Shown here one piece after another: positions 26,742 to 34,222 of a stretch of 64,000 nt of DNA (positions within the stretch are counted from its first letter, which is position 1; every line of letters starts with the position of its first letter). Where the stretch lies: NCBI GenBank assembly GCA_965199935.1, contig CBDATD010000001.1, positions 434,001 to 498,000 on the forward strand, written 5' to 3'. A program made the translations under genes and the position numbers. The notes beneath the pieces were generated by a model, which did not search any database, had not been told where the DNA came from, and saw only the letters and a list, made by a program, of their open reading frames with translations. Origin of the DNA: JAPPLG01 sp965199935 (lineage in GTDB: Bacteria; Bdellovibrionota; Bdellovibrionia; Bdellovibrionales; UBA1609).

Positions 26742-26769
26742 AAAATACTTAAAAATTTTCTGCAGTCAA
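26742..26769 (-). promoter_or_regulatory. Sigma70-like promoter directly before xseA
   Basis: On the minus strand TTGACT (26769-26764) stands 16 bases before TATTTT (26747-26742). The predicted transcript would start near 26735, exactly at the second in-frame GTG of xseA, so a leaderless message is possible. It would be the main promoter of the xseA-to-HAD run. Prediction by consensus only. Confidence 0.4.
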
Positions 26770-26825
26770 CAGGGCAAAAAAGTTTTTATTTTTAGCAAAT
26801 TTATGTTATAAATTAGAAAGCTTGC

Positions 26826-27161
26826 TTAGGGTGATGTCGTAAAGAAATCCCTACGAGTAACAAAAAGGGAGTCGCCTCTGACGGCGGTGTGCAGGCCTGA
26901 TCTAATTGAAGAAATCAGGAAGCCTAAAGCCTTTAACGTGACAACCCACCTGTAGCAAAAACGGGATTTTCTTGAAAACCTCTCCCCTTCTGCAGGCGTG
27001 TCTTTGTTCTCAAATGGAAATTTTTTTGACCTTGCGGTTTTTTTATTGAACACCGCTGCTGCTGGTTTTTCTGCTTGTCCCAGAGCGAGGGCCGCTGTCT
27101 GAACGAAGAGAGGGCAAAGAACGGACAAAAGCAAACTGAAAACGAGAGGCATCCTGCTCAT
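26826..27161 (-). CDS. Small predicted exported protein overlapping the coiled-coil gene
   Basis: Unrecognised 111-residue product. It begins with a convincing signal peptide (MPLVFSLLLSVLCPLFVQTA, ending at ALA near residue 27, with an alternative ATG at codon 4), followed by a basic, Lys/Arg/Ser-rich mature part of about 80 residues with one Cys. Its first 119 bases overlap, in another frame, the end of the coiled-coil gene upstream on the same strand. In a third frame of that gene a TGA overlaps this ATG (ATGA), which suggests the upstream gene may once have stopped there. It may be real and coupled, or a chance frame; the signal peptide favours real. Confidence 0.45.
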   Translation of the reverse strand: MSRMPLVFSLLLSVLCPLFVQTAALALGQAEKPAAAVFNKKTARSKKFPFENKDTPAEGERFSRKSRFCYRWVVTLKALGFLISSIRSGLHTAVRGDSLFVTRRDFFTTSP

Positions 27162-28713
27162 ACCTGCTCAACAAGGCGCACTGCTGAGCTGTCTGTTGCG
27201 CGCTTACTGAGTGACAACAGGAAACCCTCGCAACAATTAATTTTTCTTCAAAATGACGAGCAGGATCCCCAGCCAACAAACGTATCTTATCTCTTTCAAG
27301 CTGAAGGATGTTGTTTTCAGCCCTTTCTCGAACTCTCTTTAATTCATTCTCTGCTCTTTTGTGTCTTTCCTTAAAATCTTTTCTTGCCAGCCTAAGCTGC
27401 TCTTCAAGGTCTGCCAAAGCTTTAGCGATCCACACCTTGCCTTCCTCATGCTCCTTTTTTAATGTTTCAATTTTTTCTCCGGCCTGCTTTCTAGCTCTTT
27501 CCACTTTTACCTTGTCTTTTTCCACCTTTCTCAACTGTGCTAAAGCCTTTTGTTCAATAGCCTGCACAGATGGTTTAACGGGGCAAAACTTTCGATTATT
27601 GTTATTTTTTCTGCAGATTGCGGCTCTCTGTTCAAAGGCTTTGAGATCGCATGGAATTTGAACTGTCAAAGACTGCCCGGGGTGAGGCAGATTCTCACCG
27701 GTTCTTTCCGCAAAACAATGGGCATGAAGCGCATCCAAACGCCGTTTAAAAGTTTGATCAATATTCTGAGAGTTTATTTGAAAAAGATCATCTAAACTAA
27801 CAGCTTCATATTGACCTGAATGGATTTGTTTGAAGAGATCTTCTCTTTCAGCAGTCACCTGCTTTAATTTTTCGTTGTAGCATTCTACGGAAACTTTTAA
27901 ATATTCCATAGATCGGTTGGAGCAAATTTGCTCTTTAAAGTCAGCCATGTCCGCTAATGTGTCAGTGCTTTCAAGGAGAGTATTTTCGATTTCTTCTATT
28001 GCTTTGTCCAACTCTCTTTTCCCGGTTTGCTCAGCCTGCTCAAATTTCATTCTTTCTTGTTTAAATTGATTCACCGCCTGACGTTCATTTTGCTTTAATT
28101 TTAAAATTTCATCCTGCACTTGATCCTCTCCCTCAGAAATAGAAGAGTAGTGTTTAGTGATGGCATCTTCAATTTTATCCAATTGCTGTTGAATGCTCTG
28201 CACTTGAGATTCAATGCTCTGCCTTTCACTAACGACTTGATTATAAGAGGATGTGCATTCATTTTGAGCGGATTCAATCAATTTTTGCTGCTCTTTAAGG
28301 GCTTCATCCCTCGCTGATTCAGCCTGCTCAGCCTGCTCTTTAGCAAGATCTAACTGGGTTTGTTCGTTTTCTTCCTGTCTTTCTCTTTCGCGTTCCTGCT
28401 CTGATCTTCTTCGCTCTCTCCAGTCTTGGCACTTTTCCTTTCTTAGTTCATATTTTCGAAGATCGACACCGGTAAAATCTTCCCCCTTTGATTCACAAAC
28501 GCCTTTATCACCACCGCAGTCTCCCCCTGCTTTTATTCCTGACGGGCAGTTGGAGTTATCTCCACTGCACCGTAGGATGGGCGTCTCTCGAAGACCTCTG
28601 GTTATTCCGCTTTCTGTACAGCTGGATTCACCGGCCTCCCAGCTGAAAGCAGAAAAATGAAAAGCACCGACAAAAGAAACTGCAATTATTTTTATTAGAA
28701 GATTCAAATTCAT
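27043..28713 (-). CDS. Exported long coiled-coil protein with Cys-rich N-terminal segment
   Basis: Unrecognised 556-residue secreted or periplasmic protein. A signal peptide (about 1-24, ending AFSW) is followed by a Cys-containing segment (about 30-100: CTES, RCSGDNSNCPSG, GGDCGGDKGVC, EKCQDW). Then come two long charged coiled coils (about 100-265 and 365-480) rich in Glu, Gln, Arg and Lys, separated by a Cys-bearing middle (AHCFAERTGENLPHPG, CDLKAFEQRAAICRK). The last 40 residues are Ser/Arg-rich, lie over the next gene and look out of frame. It is divergent from the Cys-rich repeat protein at 28998. Both are exported and have many Cys, so they may work together in an extracellular or envelope structure. 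Confidence 0.72.
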   Translation of the reverse strand: MNLNLLIKIIAVSFVGAFHFSAFSWEAGESSCTESGITRGLRETPILRCSGDNSNCPSGIKAGGDCGGDKGVCESKGEDFTGVDLRKYELRKEKCQDWRERRRSEQERERERQEENEQTQLDLAKEQAEQAESARDEALKEQQKLIESAQNECTSSYNQVVSERQSIESQVQSIQQQLDKIEDAITKHYSSISEGEDQVQDEILKLKQNERQAVNQFKQERMKFEQAEQTGKRELDKAIEEIENTLLESTDTLADMADFKEQICSNRSMEYLKVSVECYNEKLKQVTAEREDLFKQIHSGQYEAVSLDDLFQINSQNIDQTFKRRLDALHAHCFAERTGENLPHPGQSLTVQIPCDLKAFEQRAAICRKNNNNRKFCPVKPSVQAIEQKALAQLRKVEKDKVKVERARKQAGEKIETLKKEHEEGKVWIAKALADLEEQLRLARKDFKERHKRAENELKRVRERAENNILQLERDKIRLLAGDPARHFEEKLIVARVSCCHSVSAQQTAQQCALLSRYEQDASRFQFAFVRSLPSLRSDSGPRSGTSRKTSSSGVQ

Positions 28714-28885
28714 TATTTCCCACCCTTTGATTTTGTGTATAATATCAAAAATCTCTTGCCTTGCCTTTCAAAAACCGCCTCCCATACAAACGGAAGAAAA
28801 TAAGTATTTCTAAAGCCTTTTTTATCCTCACTACAGCTTCTTTCCTATCAGCTTCCGCAAGAATGCCATACACACAGTAAGAAGC

Positions 28886-28917
28886 TTGTTCTGCTGCAAA
28901 AGCATATCTGAGCTTTG
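28886..28917. repeat. Diverged fragment of the palindromic element
   Basis: About 27 of 33 aligned positions match the right inner arm of the element found at 31.7-32.2 kb (TTGxTCTG...CAAAA...GCATxTCTGAGCTTTG). It lies in the 284-base gap between the divergent coiled-coil and Cys-rich genes. The rest of the element is not clear, so this is probably an eroded copy. Confidence 0.4.
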
Positions 28918-28943
28918 CAGATTTACGCTTACAGTATGCTGGT

Positions 28944-28970
28944 TTTTCTAAAAAATTCCTGTTTAGAAAA
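28944..28970. promoter_or_regulatory. Inverted repeat upstream of the Cys-rich gene
   Basis: Perfect 9-bp inverted repeat TTTTCTAAA/TTTAGAAAA around nine bases, ending 27 bases before the ATG at 28998. It could be an operator, or a leader hairpin. No regulator is identified. The start has only a poor GAG ribosome site. Confidence 0.35.
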
Positions 28971-28997
28971 GTTTGTTTCAAGCCGATAGAGTACAGT

Positions 28998-30761
28998 ATG
29001 AAAAAATCCATCTTTTTTATCATTTTTTGCATCTTTAGTGTGTTTATATGTGTTGTTTCTTCCCCAAGAAGCTCCGCAGAGGATCTTTTGGAATCTCCTG
29101 AGGTGATACGAGCCATAGAAGCTGCTCAAGAAGTAGAAGTAGACGACGTAATAGCTGATACGAACGCAAGTGACATAACAGATGCAACAGATCAGATGAA
29201 TCAAACTGTGGAGAACTCCCGCGGGGGCAACACAGCTAATATTATGATGGGCGCAATGATTGGAAAAAATCTAGCTTCCCTGGCTTTCGGGGCAGAAACA
29301 GCACAGAAAATAAACGGTGCTATAGACATAGGTGTAGGGGCCTATCTAGTGCCTACAGCATGCCCTCCCTGCCCCCAAATTCCCTGCAAGCCTCTTAGGT
29401 GTATCTACGGAATATCCGCCCTTGCAAATGGAGCCGCTTCTTTCAAATCTTCCAAAAAATCAAAAAAAGCAGGAGAGGGATTGGGAGGAGATTCAGGAAA
29501 TACAACAAGCGGTACACCATCAGGAGCATGTCATCCTTCAGACGATAATTGTGTAATAAATTTCTGCAATAACAATCCAGGTATTTGCCGTTGCTCTGAC
29601 GGAAATCCGTGTCCCGCCGGCGATTGCTCTCAATGCTCCGACACCACCCCTGACAATTGCCCGGCAGGACAAACCTGTTGTCCGGGAACAAGCAATCTAT
29701 GCCCCGCCGGCGATTGCTCTCAATGCTCCGACACCACCCCTGACAATTGCCCGGCAGGACAAACCTGTTGTCCGGGAACAAGCGATCTATGCCCCGCCGG
29801 CGATTGCTCTCAATGCTCCGACACCGCCTCTGACAATTGCCCGGCAGGACAAACCTGTTGTCCGGGAACAAGCAATCTATGCCCCGCCGGCGATTGCTCT
29901 CAATGCTCCGACACCACCCCTGACAATTGCCCGGCAGGACAAACCTGTTGTCCTGGAACAAGCAATCTATGCCCTGCCGGCGATTGCTCTCAATGCCCCG
30001 ACAACACTGACCCCGGCAATAATTGTCCGGAAAACCAAAATTGCTGTCCGGGACAAAGCACTCCCTGTATTCCAGGCACTGCCTGCTCTGGCGGCTCTAT
30101 CTGCGGAGACCCTAATCTTCGAATCCCAGGTCCGGACCCAGATCAGGATCCTTGCGTAGAAATGGGCTTGGGAGATGACTGTGACGTTATCATCCGAAAC
30201 GCATGCCTGCAGATGCCTAACAGCTGTAGAATTGATCCGCCCAATACTCCTGTATTTTTAGATCCTAACGGAAACCCTATACCTCGCGGCAGTTTAGATG
30301 ATACTGGCATACGCTTGGGGATGAATCCAGATCAAATCAAAACTGCAAAAAAGGCTATCCAAATGGCTCAAAAAAAAGCCTCAAGCGCGGTGGGAGCCGG
30401 TTCCAATCCAAAAAAGAGTAAATTAAAAAAAGGTTCTTCATCTTCTGCAAGAGGAAAATCAGATCTTTCTCTTTCAGAGAGTGCTGTAGAAAGTTTTAAA
30501 CCTTCTTTGAGCGGAGGAGGAGGAGGACCTGCATCAGGCAGGCAAAATAAAAAAAGAGGAGGAGCCGGTTCTTCAAATCTTTCCAGACAGCTTCAATCTC
30601 TTTTGGATAAAAATAAAAAGTATCGATCTTCAATTAAAAAACATGGTTACGCACCAAAAAGATTAGGGAATCAGCCCATTGGAACTTCTCATGACAATAT
30701 TTTCGATATGATGTCCCGCGGTTATCAAGAGCGGGAAAGTTCTCTGAATGTACGCAACTGA
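28998..30761 (+). CDS. Exported Cys-rich tandem-repeat protein
   Basis: Unrecognised 587-residue exported protein. A signal peptide (about 1-27) precedes an acidic segment, a Gly/Ala-rich stretch with possible membrane character (about 75-105), a Cys cluster ACPPCPQIPCKPLRC, and from about residue 205 five tandem 30-residue repeats. Each repeat has six Cys in the order C-x4-C-x2-C-x7-C-x5-CC, with CPAGDCSQC and CPAGQTCCPG as landmarks; the fifth is diverged. A further Cys-containing part (about 355-430) leads to a basic Gly/Ser/Lys-rich tail and a final block ending near HGYAPKRLGNQPIG and DNIFDMMSRGYQ, which looks like a conserved terminal motif. Dense disulfides would give a rigid extracellular rod. 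It is divergent from the coiled-coil gene. Confidence 0.8.
   Translation: MKKSIFFIIFCIFSVFICVVSSPRSSAEDLLESPEVIRAIEAAQEVEVDDVIADTNASDITDATDQMNQTVENSRGGNTANIMMGAMIGKNLASLAFGAETAQKINGAIDIGVGAYLVPTACPPCPQIPCKPLRCIYGISALANGAASFKSSKKSKKAGEGLGGDSGNTTSGTPSGACHPSDDNCVINFCNNNPGICRCSDGNPCPAGDCSQCSDTTPDNCPAGQTCCPGTSNLCPAGDCSQCSDTTPDNCPAGQTCCPGTSDLCPAGDCSQCSDTASDNCPAGQTCCPGTSNLCPAGDCSQCSDTTPDNCPAGQTCCPGTSNLCPAGDCSQCPDNTDPGNNCPENQNCCPGQSTPCIPGTACSGGSICGDPNLRIPGPDPDQDPCVEMGLGDDCDVIIRNACLQMPNSCRIDPPNTPVFLDPNGNPIPRGSLDDTGIRLGMNPDQIKTAKKAIQMAQKKASSAVGAGSNPKKSKLKKGSSSSARGKSDLSLSESAVESFKPSLSGGGGGPASGRQNKKRGGAGSSNLSRQLQSLLDKNKKYRSSIKKHGYAPKRLGNQPIGTSHDNIFDMMSRGYQERESSLNVRN
29610..30059 (+). repeat. Five tandem 90-bp repeats inside the Cys-rich gene
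   Basis: Units start at 29610, 29700, 29790, 29880 and 29970. The first four differ at only a few bases, the fifth is diverged and carries insertions. Each encodes 30 residues with six Cys. Near-identity indicates recent copy-number change by recombination or slippage. Confidence 0.92.
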
Positions 30762-30808
30762 CAACATTGGATTCCTTTTTTACGGGAATTACAGCCGTTG
30801 AAGTTTTT

Positions 30809-30830
30809 GATTTTTCTAAAAGAAAAAATC
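30809..30830. terminator. Possible bidirectional terminator hairpin
   Basis: GATTTTT and AAAAATC pair around a short loop between the convergent Cys-rich gene and ABC permease gene. The stem is AT-rich and the following T-run is short, so it is a weak candidate. It reaches the last codon of the permease. Confidence 0.3.
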
Positions 30831-32400
30831 ATTTGTCATTCCATTTAAACAGCACAGAGACCACTGTGAACATCACAATACTGAATACCGCCATTGCAGA
30901 GACGTTCAGCCACAGTTCAGATAAAACAGCTCCTTCCAGCATAATTTTCCGAGTGGATTCCACCAAGTGAGTTAAGGGCAGAGAATAAGCAAAGGCTAAA
31001 ATCCAAGAGGAAGCTCCCTCTAGAGAAAACCACATCCCTGAAAAAATAATCATAGGCCAAGAAAAAAGATTCAAAACCCCATCTGCAAATTCTTTGCTTG
31101 TTGTGCGGACTGCAACAAACAACCCTACGGAAATCAAAGACAAAACTCCAAGAAGATAGCACACTGATAAATCCAAATAAGAGCCTTGCATTTCAAAATC
31201 AATAGCCCAAGAACCCACAATAAAAACGATGCCTGTTCCGCAAAAAATAATGAGCAAACGAGCCAGCATTTGTCCAATCATAAAATGATACACTTTCAAG
31301 GGAGTGGCGTGGAGTCTTTTTAAATAGCCGTCATCACGGTATTTCACCATGAGCCAGCCCACCCCCCAAAGACAGCTAAACATAATATTTAAAGCTAAGA
31401 TGCCTGGAAACACCCAATCCACATAACTGACATCTCTATCTAAAGAAGGCATTTTTTTTATAGGCTTGCTGTAAGAGCCTTTCAAAATTTTTTCTAAAAA
31501 ATAAGCTTTTCTGTTAGAATCATTCACCCAATATTTAAGAGGAGTCCCGGGTTCAACAAGCATATCTAAATTATGATTTCTAATTTTGTTCAACCCTTCT
31601 TCTTTTTCCTGCAGGATAAATTGAATATATTTTAATTGAAAAAATTCTTCTAACTGACCTGAGCTTTGAATATAAGTTTGCTCTGTCTCAAAACGTATGT
31701 CTGAGCTTTGAATCCCCGCCCGCTTGGCTTTCACAAAAACTGCGGGGACAACAGAAGATGCGTCATATTTAGAAAAGCCGGGCGGATAGAGATTCAAACG
31801 AGTTCGGCTTTGGGATAGAGCAGACGAAGTTTGCTCTGTCTCAAAACGCATGTCTGAGCTTTGAATCCCCGCCTGCTTGGCTTTCGCAAAAACTGCGGGG
31901 ACAACAGAAGATGCGTCATATTTAGAAAAGCCGGGCGGATAGAGATTCAAACGAGTTCGGCTTTGGGATAGAGCAGACGAAGTTTGCTCTGTCTCAAAAC
32001 GCATGTCTGAGCTTTGAATCCCCGCCTGCTTGGCTTTCACAAAAACTGCGGGGACAACAGAAGATGCGTCATATTTAGAAAAGCCGGGCGGATAGAGATT
32101 CAAACGAGTTCGGCTTTGGGATAGAGCAGACGAAGTTTGCTCTGTCTCAAAACGCATGTCTGAGCTTTGAATCCCTATCCGCCCGGCTTTTGCAACAGTT
32201 GTATACGTATTTTCTGCCTCAATAACACCTACTTTGTAAGAAGGATTTTGACTGGAGCCAAAAATAAAATAAAAAGAAGCGATAATAAAACAAGGCAAAA
32301 ACAAGTGCCAATAAAAGGCCGCCTTATCCCGATAAAATTCTCTCAGACGCGCAATCAAAACTGCCCGCACAGATTTTACAAACGTCTTTACAAACTCCAA
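30829..32400 (-). CDS. ABC-2 type transporter permease with in-frame palindromic repeat insertion
   Basis: Membrane subunit of an ABC-2 exporter. The TTG start at 32400 follows AGAGG after the ATPase stop. Layout: cytoplasmic N-tail, first transmembrane helix (about 27-48), a large extracytoplasmic loop, then five further helices from about residue 325 to the end, with the ABC-2 pattern FPGILALNIMFSCLWGVGWLMVKYRDDGYLKRLHATPL. Normal members have about 370 residues; this has 523. The excess is three near-identical 51-residue repeats plus a partial fourth (about residues 75-240) in the loop between helices 1 and 2. They are encoded by the palindromic DNA element described separately. The frame stays open, so the gene is probably still functional. 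Substrate unknown. Confidence 0.9.
   Translation of the reverse strand: MEFVKTFVKSVRAVLIARLREFYRDKAAFYWHLFLPCFIIASFYFIFGSSQNPSYKVGVIEAENTYTTVAKAGRIGIQSSDMRFETEQTSSALSQSRTRLNLYPPGFSKYDASSVVPAVFVKAKQAGIQSSDMRFETEQTSSALSQSRTRLNLYPPGFSKYDASSVVPAVFAKAKQAGIQSSDMRFETEQTSSALSQSRTRLNLYPPGFSKYDASSVVPAVFVKAKRAGIQSSDIRFETEQTYIQSSGQLEEFFQLKYIQFILQEKEEGLNKIRNHNLDMLVEPGTPLKYWVNDSNRKAYFLEKILKGSYSKPIKKMPSLDRDVSYVDWVFPGILALNIMFSCLWGVGWLMVKYRDDGYLKRLHATPLKVYHFMIGQMLARLLIIFCGTGIVFIVGSWAIDFEMQGSYLDLSVCYLLGVLSLISVGLFVAVRTTSKEFADGVLNLFSWPMIIFSGMWFSLEGASSWILAFAYSLPLTHLVESTRKIMLEGAVLSELWLNVSAMAVFSIVMFTVVSVLFKWNDK
31701..32191. repeat. Tandem array of a palindromic element inside the permease gene
   Basis: Period 153 bp: marker CTGAGCTTTG begins at 31701, 31854, 32007 and 32160. 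Each complete unit has a long imperfect hairpin of about 115 bp (31773-31887, 31926-32040, 32079-32191) plus a 38-bp spacer. Outer arms GCCGGGCGGATAGAGATTC and the complementary right arm ending in GGC pair with some G-T positions; an inner stem pairs AGAGCA with TGCTCT. 153 is divisible by three, so the host frame is kept. A related copy lies at 61800-61920. The structure resembles Rickettsia palindromic elements in behaviour, not in obvious sequence. Confidence 0.88.
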
Positions 32401-32401
32401 T

Positions 32402-33280
32402 TCATTCCTCTTTCAACCTTTTGCCTGTGAGGTGCAAAAATAAATCATCCAAAGTGTAAGGGCGTATTTCTATTTCTTGAAGAGAAATTTTTTTGCTCAC
32501 TAAATCTTCAAAAAAAGAAGACAAATCATCTGTTTGCGCCTCCAGCTTTGATTCCAATGGACTAAAAGAAAAACCATGCCTCTTCAAAGAATCTTCGCAG
32601 GAGAGGGGAAACCAAATTCTATGTTTGCTGAAATACTTGTCCAACAAAGCCTTCGGCCTGCCCTCAGCAATAATTTTTCCTTGATCTACAACAATCATCT
32701 CATCACATAACAAATAAGCTTCATCCATATAGTGAGTGGTTAAAACAATGGTGCGCCCCTGTTGTTTAATATTTTTCACTAATTCCCAAAACATCTTCCG
32801 CGAAGAAGGATCTAGACCTGTCGTCGGCTCATCCAAGAAAACCAACTCTGGATTGTTAACTAAAGACAACCCCAGCAACAGCCTCTTCCTTTGACCCCCA
32901 GACAGCTTCCTGTGGTCGCGCTCCCAAATATCTTCCAGCTGACACATTTTCTTAATGTCTTCAATTTTTGCCGGAGTTTTATAAAAAGAAGAAAAAGTTT
33001 CTAAGGCCTCCCCCACCCGCATAGAATCTTGTAAGGCTGTGTATTGAAATTGAATGCCAATTTTTTCTTTATAGTCTGAGGATCTGGATTCTTTATTAAA
33101 TAAAATTTCTCCTGAACTCGGCTCCTTGACTCCCTCTAAAATTTCAATGATTGTCGATTTGCCGGCTCCATTGGGCCCCAACAGGCCAAAGCAAACGCCA
33201 GGCTTGACAGAAAAAGAAACCCCTCTAACAGCCTGAATGGGTCCATAATTTTTATGGAGATTTAAAATATCTAAGGACAT
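32402..33280 (-). CDS. ABC transporter ATP-binding protein (DrrA-like)
   Basis: Cytoplasmic ATPase partner of the ABC-2 permease that follows. Walker A is GPNGAGKST near residue 35, the signature is LSGGQRKRLLLGLSL, and Walker B is LVFLDEPTTGLDPSS, with the switch His in VLTTHYMDEA. A C-terminal extension of about 70 residues is as seen in drug or polysaccharide exporters. The ATG at 33280 lies 2 bases after the stop of the upstream lipoprotein gene, so translation is coupled; an upstream TTG at 33310 is less likely. The link to three lipoprotein genes suggests the exporter acts on envelope material. Confidence 0.95.
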   Translation of the reverse strand: MSLDILNLHKNYGPIQAVRGVSFSVKPGVCFGLLGPNGAGKSTIIEILEGVKEPSSGEILFNKESRSSDYKEKIGIQFQYTALQDSMRVGEALETFSSFYKTPAKIEDIKKMCQLEDIWERDHRKLSGGQRKRLLLGLSLVNNPELVFLDEPTTGLDPSSRKMFWELVKNIKQQGRTIVLTTHYMDEAYLLCDEMIVVDQGKIIAEGRPKALLDKYFSKHRIWFPLSCEDSLKRHGFSFSPLESKLEAQTDDLSSFFEDLVSKKISLQEIEIRPYTLDDLFLHLTGKRLKEE

Positions 33281-33282
33281 AA

Positions 33283-34179
33283 CTAACGGCAGGTGTGATC
33301 GTCTCTGCAAACACGCTCACATACAAGGGGTGTAATTTCACCTCTTCTGGAAGTTTCAATACCCAGGCCGTAATCAGGATTCTCTTCAGAGATATAATCG
33401 AAAATATCGTCATACTCAAGCACACTGGAAATAAAACTAAAATCACCCTGGTGGATATAACCCGCATCCTCATGACAATAGACCCTTAAGATGCAAGTTT
33501 CATTAAAATCATACAAATTAAAAAAGGAATATTGGTGGCGAATATCACATAGATCGTTGGCTATCACTTGGTGAACCATGTACACAGCATAGTCATTATT
33601 CTGCTCATTAGATATTTGATAAAAATCCCGCCCTCTTCTTAAAGAAGTGTGCAAAGCATACTCCATAACAACAGGGTCCGTTGAATTCATAAGATTCAAA
33701 AAAATATGCCTGTATTCATCCGGGCCTAAAGTAAAAAGCATTCTAGAAATACCTCTTTCTTCCGCCAGCCAGGCTAAAATTCTTTTAGCCTCAGGAATCG
33801 TATAATTAAAAATATATTGATTAAAAGTCTCTGTCCCCACTGAGATAAACGACTTAAAATTATCCTCATTAATGCGTCTTAAATCTCTAGACATTGGCTG
33901 TTGCAGCCGGAAGGCGACAGTGTATATATCTTCCACTTCATCCACACTGAGATCCAAACAACGCCCTATTTCAGCAGGATTCTCATAAACTCTGCTGCAA
34001 ACACTCCGGCAGGTCGAGAAATTGTAACAATACTCCGCTCCTTGTCTGCGAGGAGGATCCGCGGGCCTTTCAACCTCTCTATCTCTTAAATTTGGACGCT
34101 CCCGCTCATCACTTAACGTACTGCCGCAGGAGATAAAAAAAATAGATGCAAAAAAAATCTTTAAATAAATCATGCTCAC
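33283..34179 (-). CDS. Lipoprotein, third member of a tandem paralogous family
   Basis: Unrecognised 298-residue lipoprotein. The signal sequence ends FFISC (Cys near 18), followed by an Arg/Asp/Glu/Pro linker. The conserved family block begins CYNFSTCRSVCSRVY with C-x5-C-x3-C spacing and a later CLDLSVDEVEDIY, then a helical domain, DFYQISNEQNNDYAVYMVHQVI and a Cys-rich end (CERVCRDDHTC). The same landmarks occur in the two genes upstream, so the three arose by tandem duplication and have diverged strongly. It is directly coupled to the ABC ATPase gene. Function unknown. Confidence 0.78.
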   Translation of the reverse strand: MSMIYLKIFFASIFFISCGSTLSDERERPNLRDREVERPADPPRRQGAEYCYNFSTCRSVCSRVYENPAEIGRCLDLSVDEVEDIYTVAFRLQQPMSRDLRRINEDNFKSFISVGTETFNQYIFNYTIPEAKRILAWLAEERGISRMLFTLGPDEYRHIFLNLMNSTDPVVMEYALHTSLRRGRDFYQISNEQNNDYAVYMVHQVIANDLCDIRHQYSFFNLYDFNETCILRVYCHEDAGYIHQGDFSFISSVLEYDDIFDYISEENPDYGLGIETSRRGEITPLVCERVCRDDHTCR

Positions 34180-34222
34180 ATTGTCTCACAAATTACAAAG
34201 TTTCGTCAAAAAAAAGCACTGG

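Noticed and set aside
28745..29116. Minus-strand frame of 123 codons between the divergent exported-protein genes
   Set aside because: It overlaps the start of the Cys-rich gene and part of it comes from the eroded palindromic element; no gene-like start.
29443..29961. Antisense open frame of 172 codons in the Cys-rich gene
   Set aside because: It is the shadow of the 90-bp repeats on the opposite strand; the plus-strand gene has a signal peptide and sensible composition.
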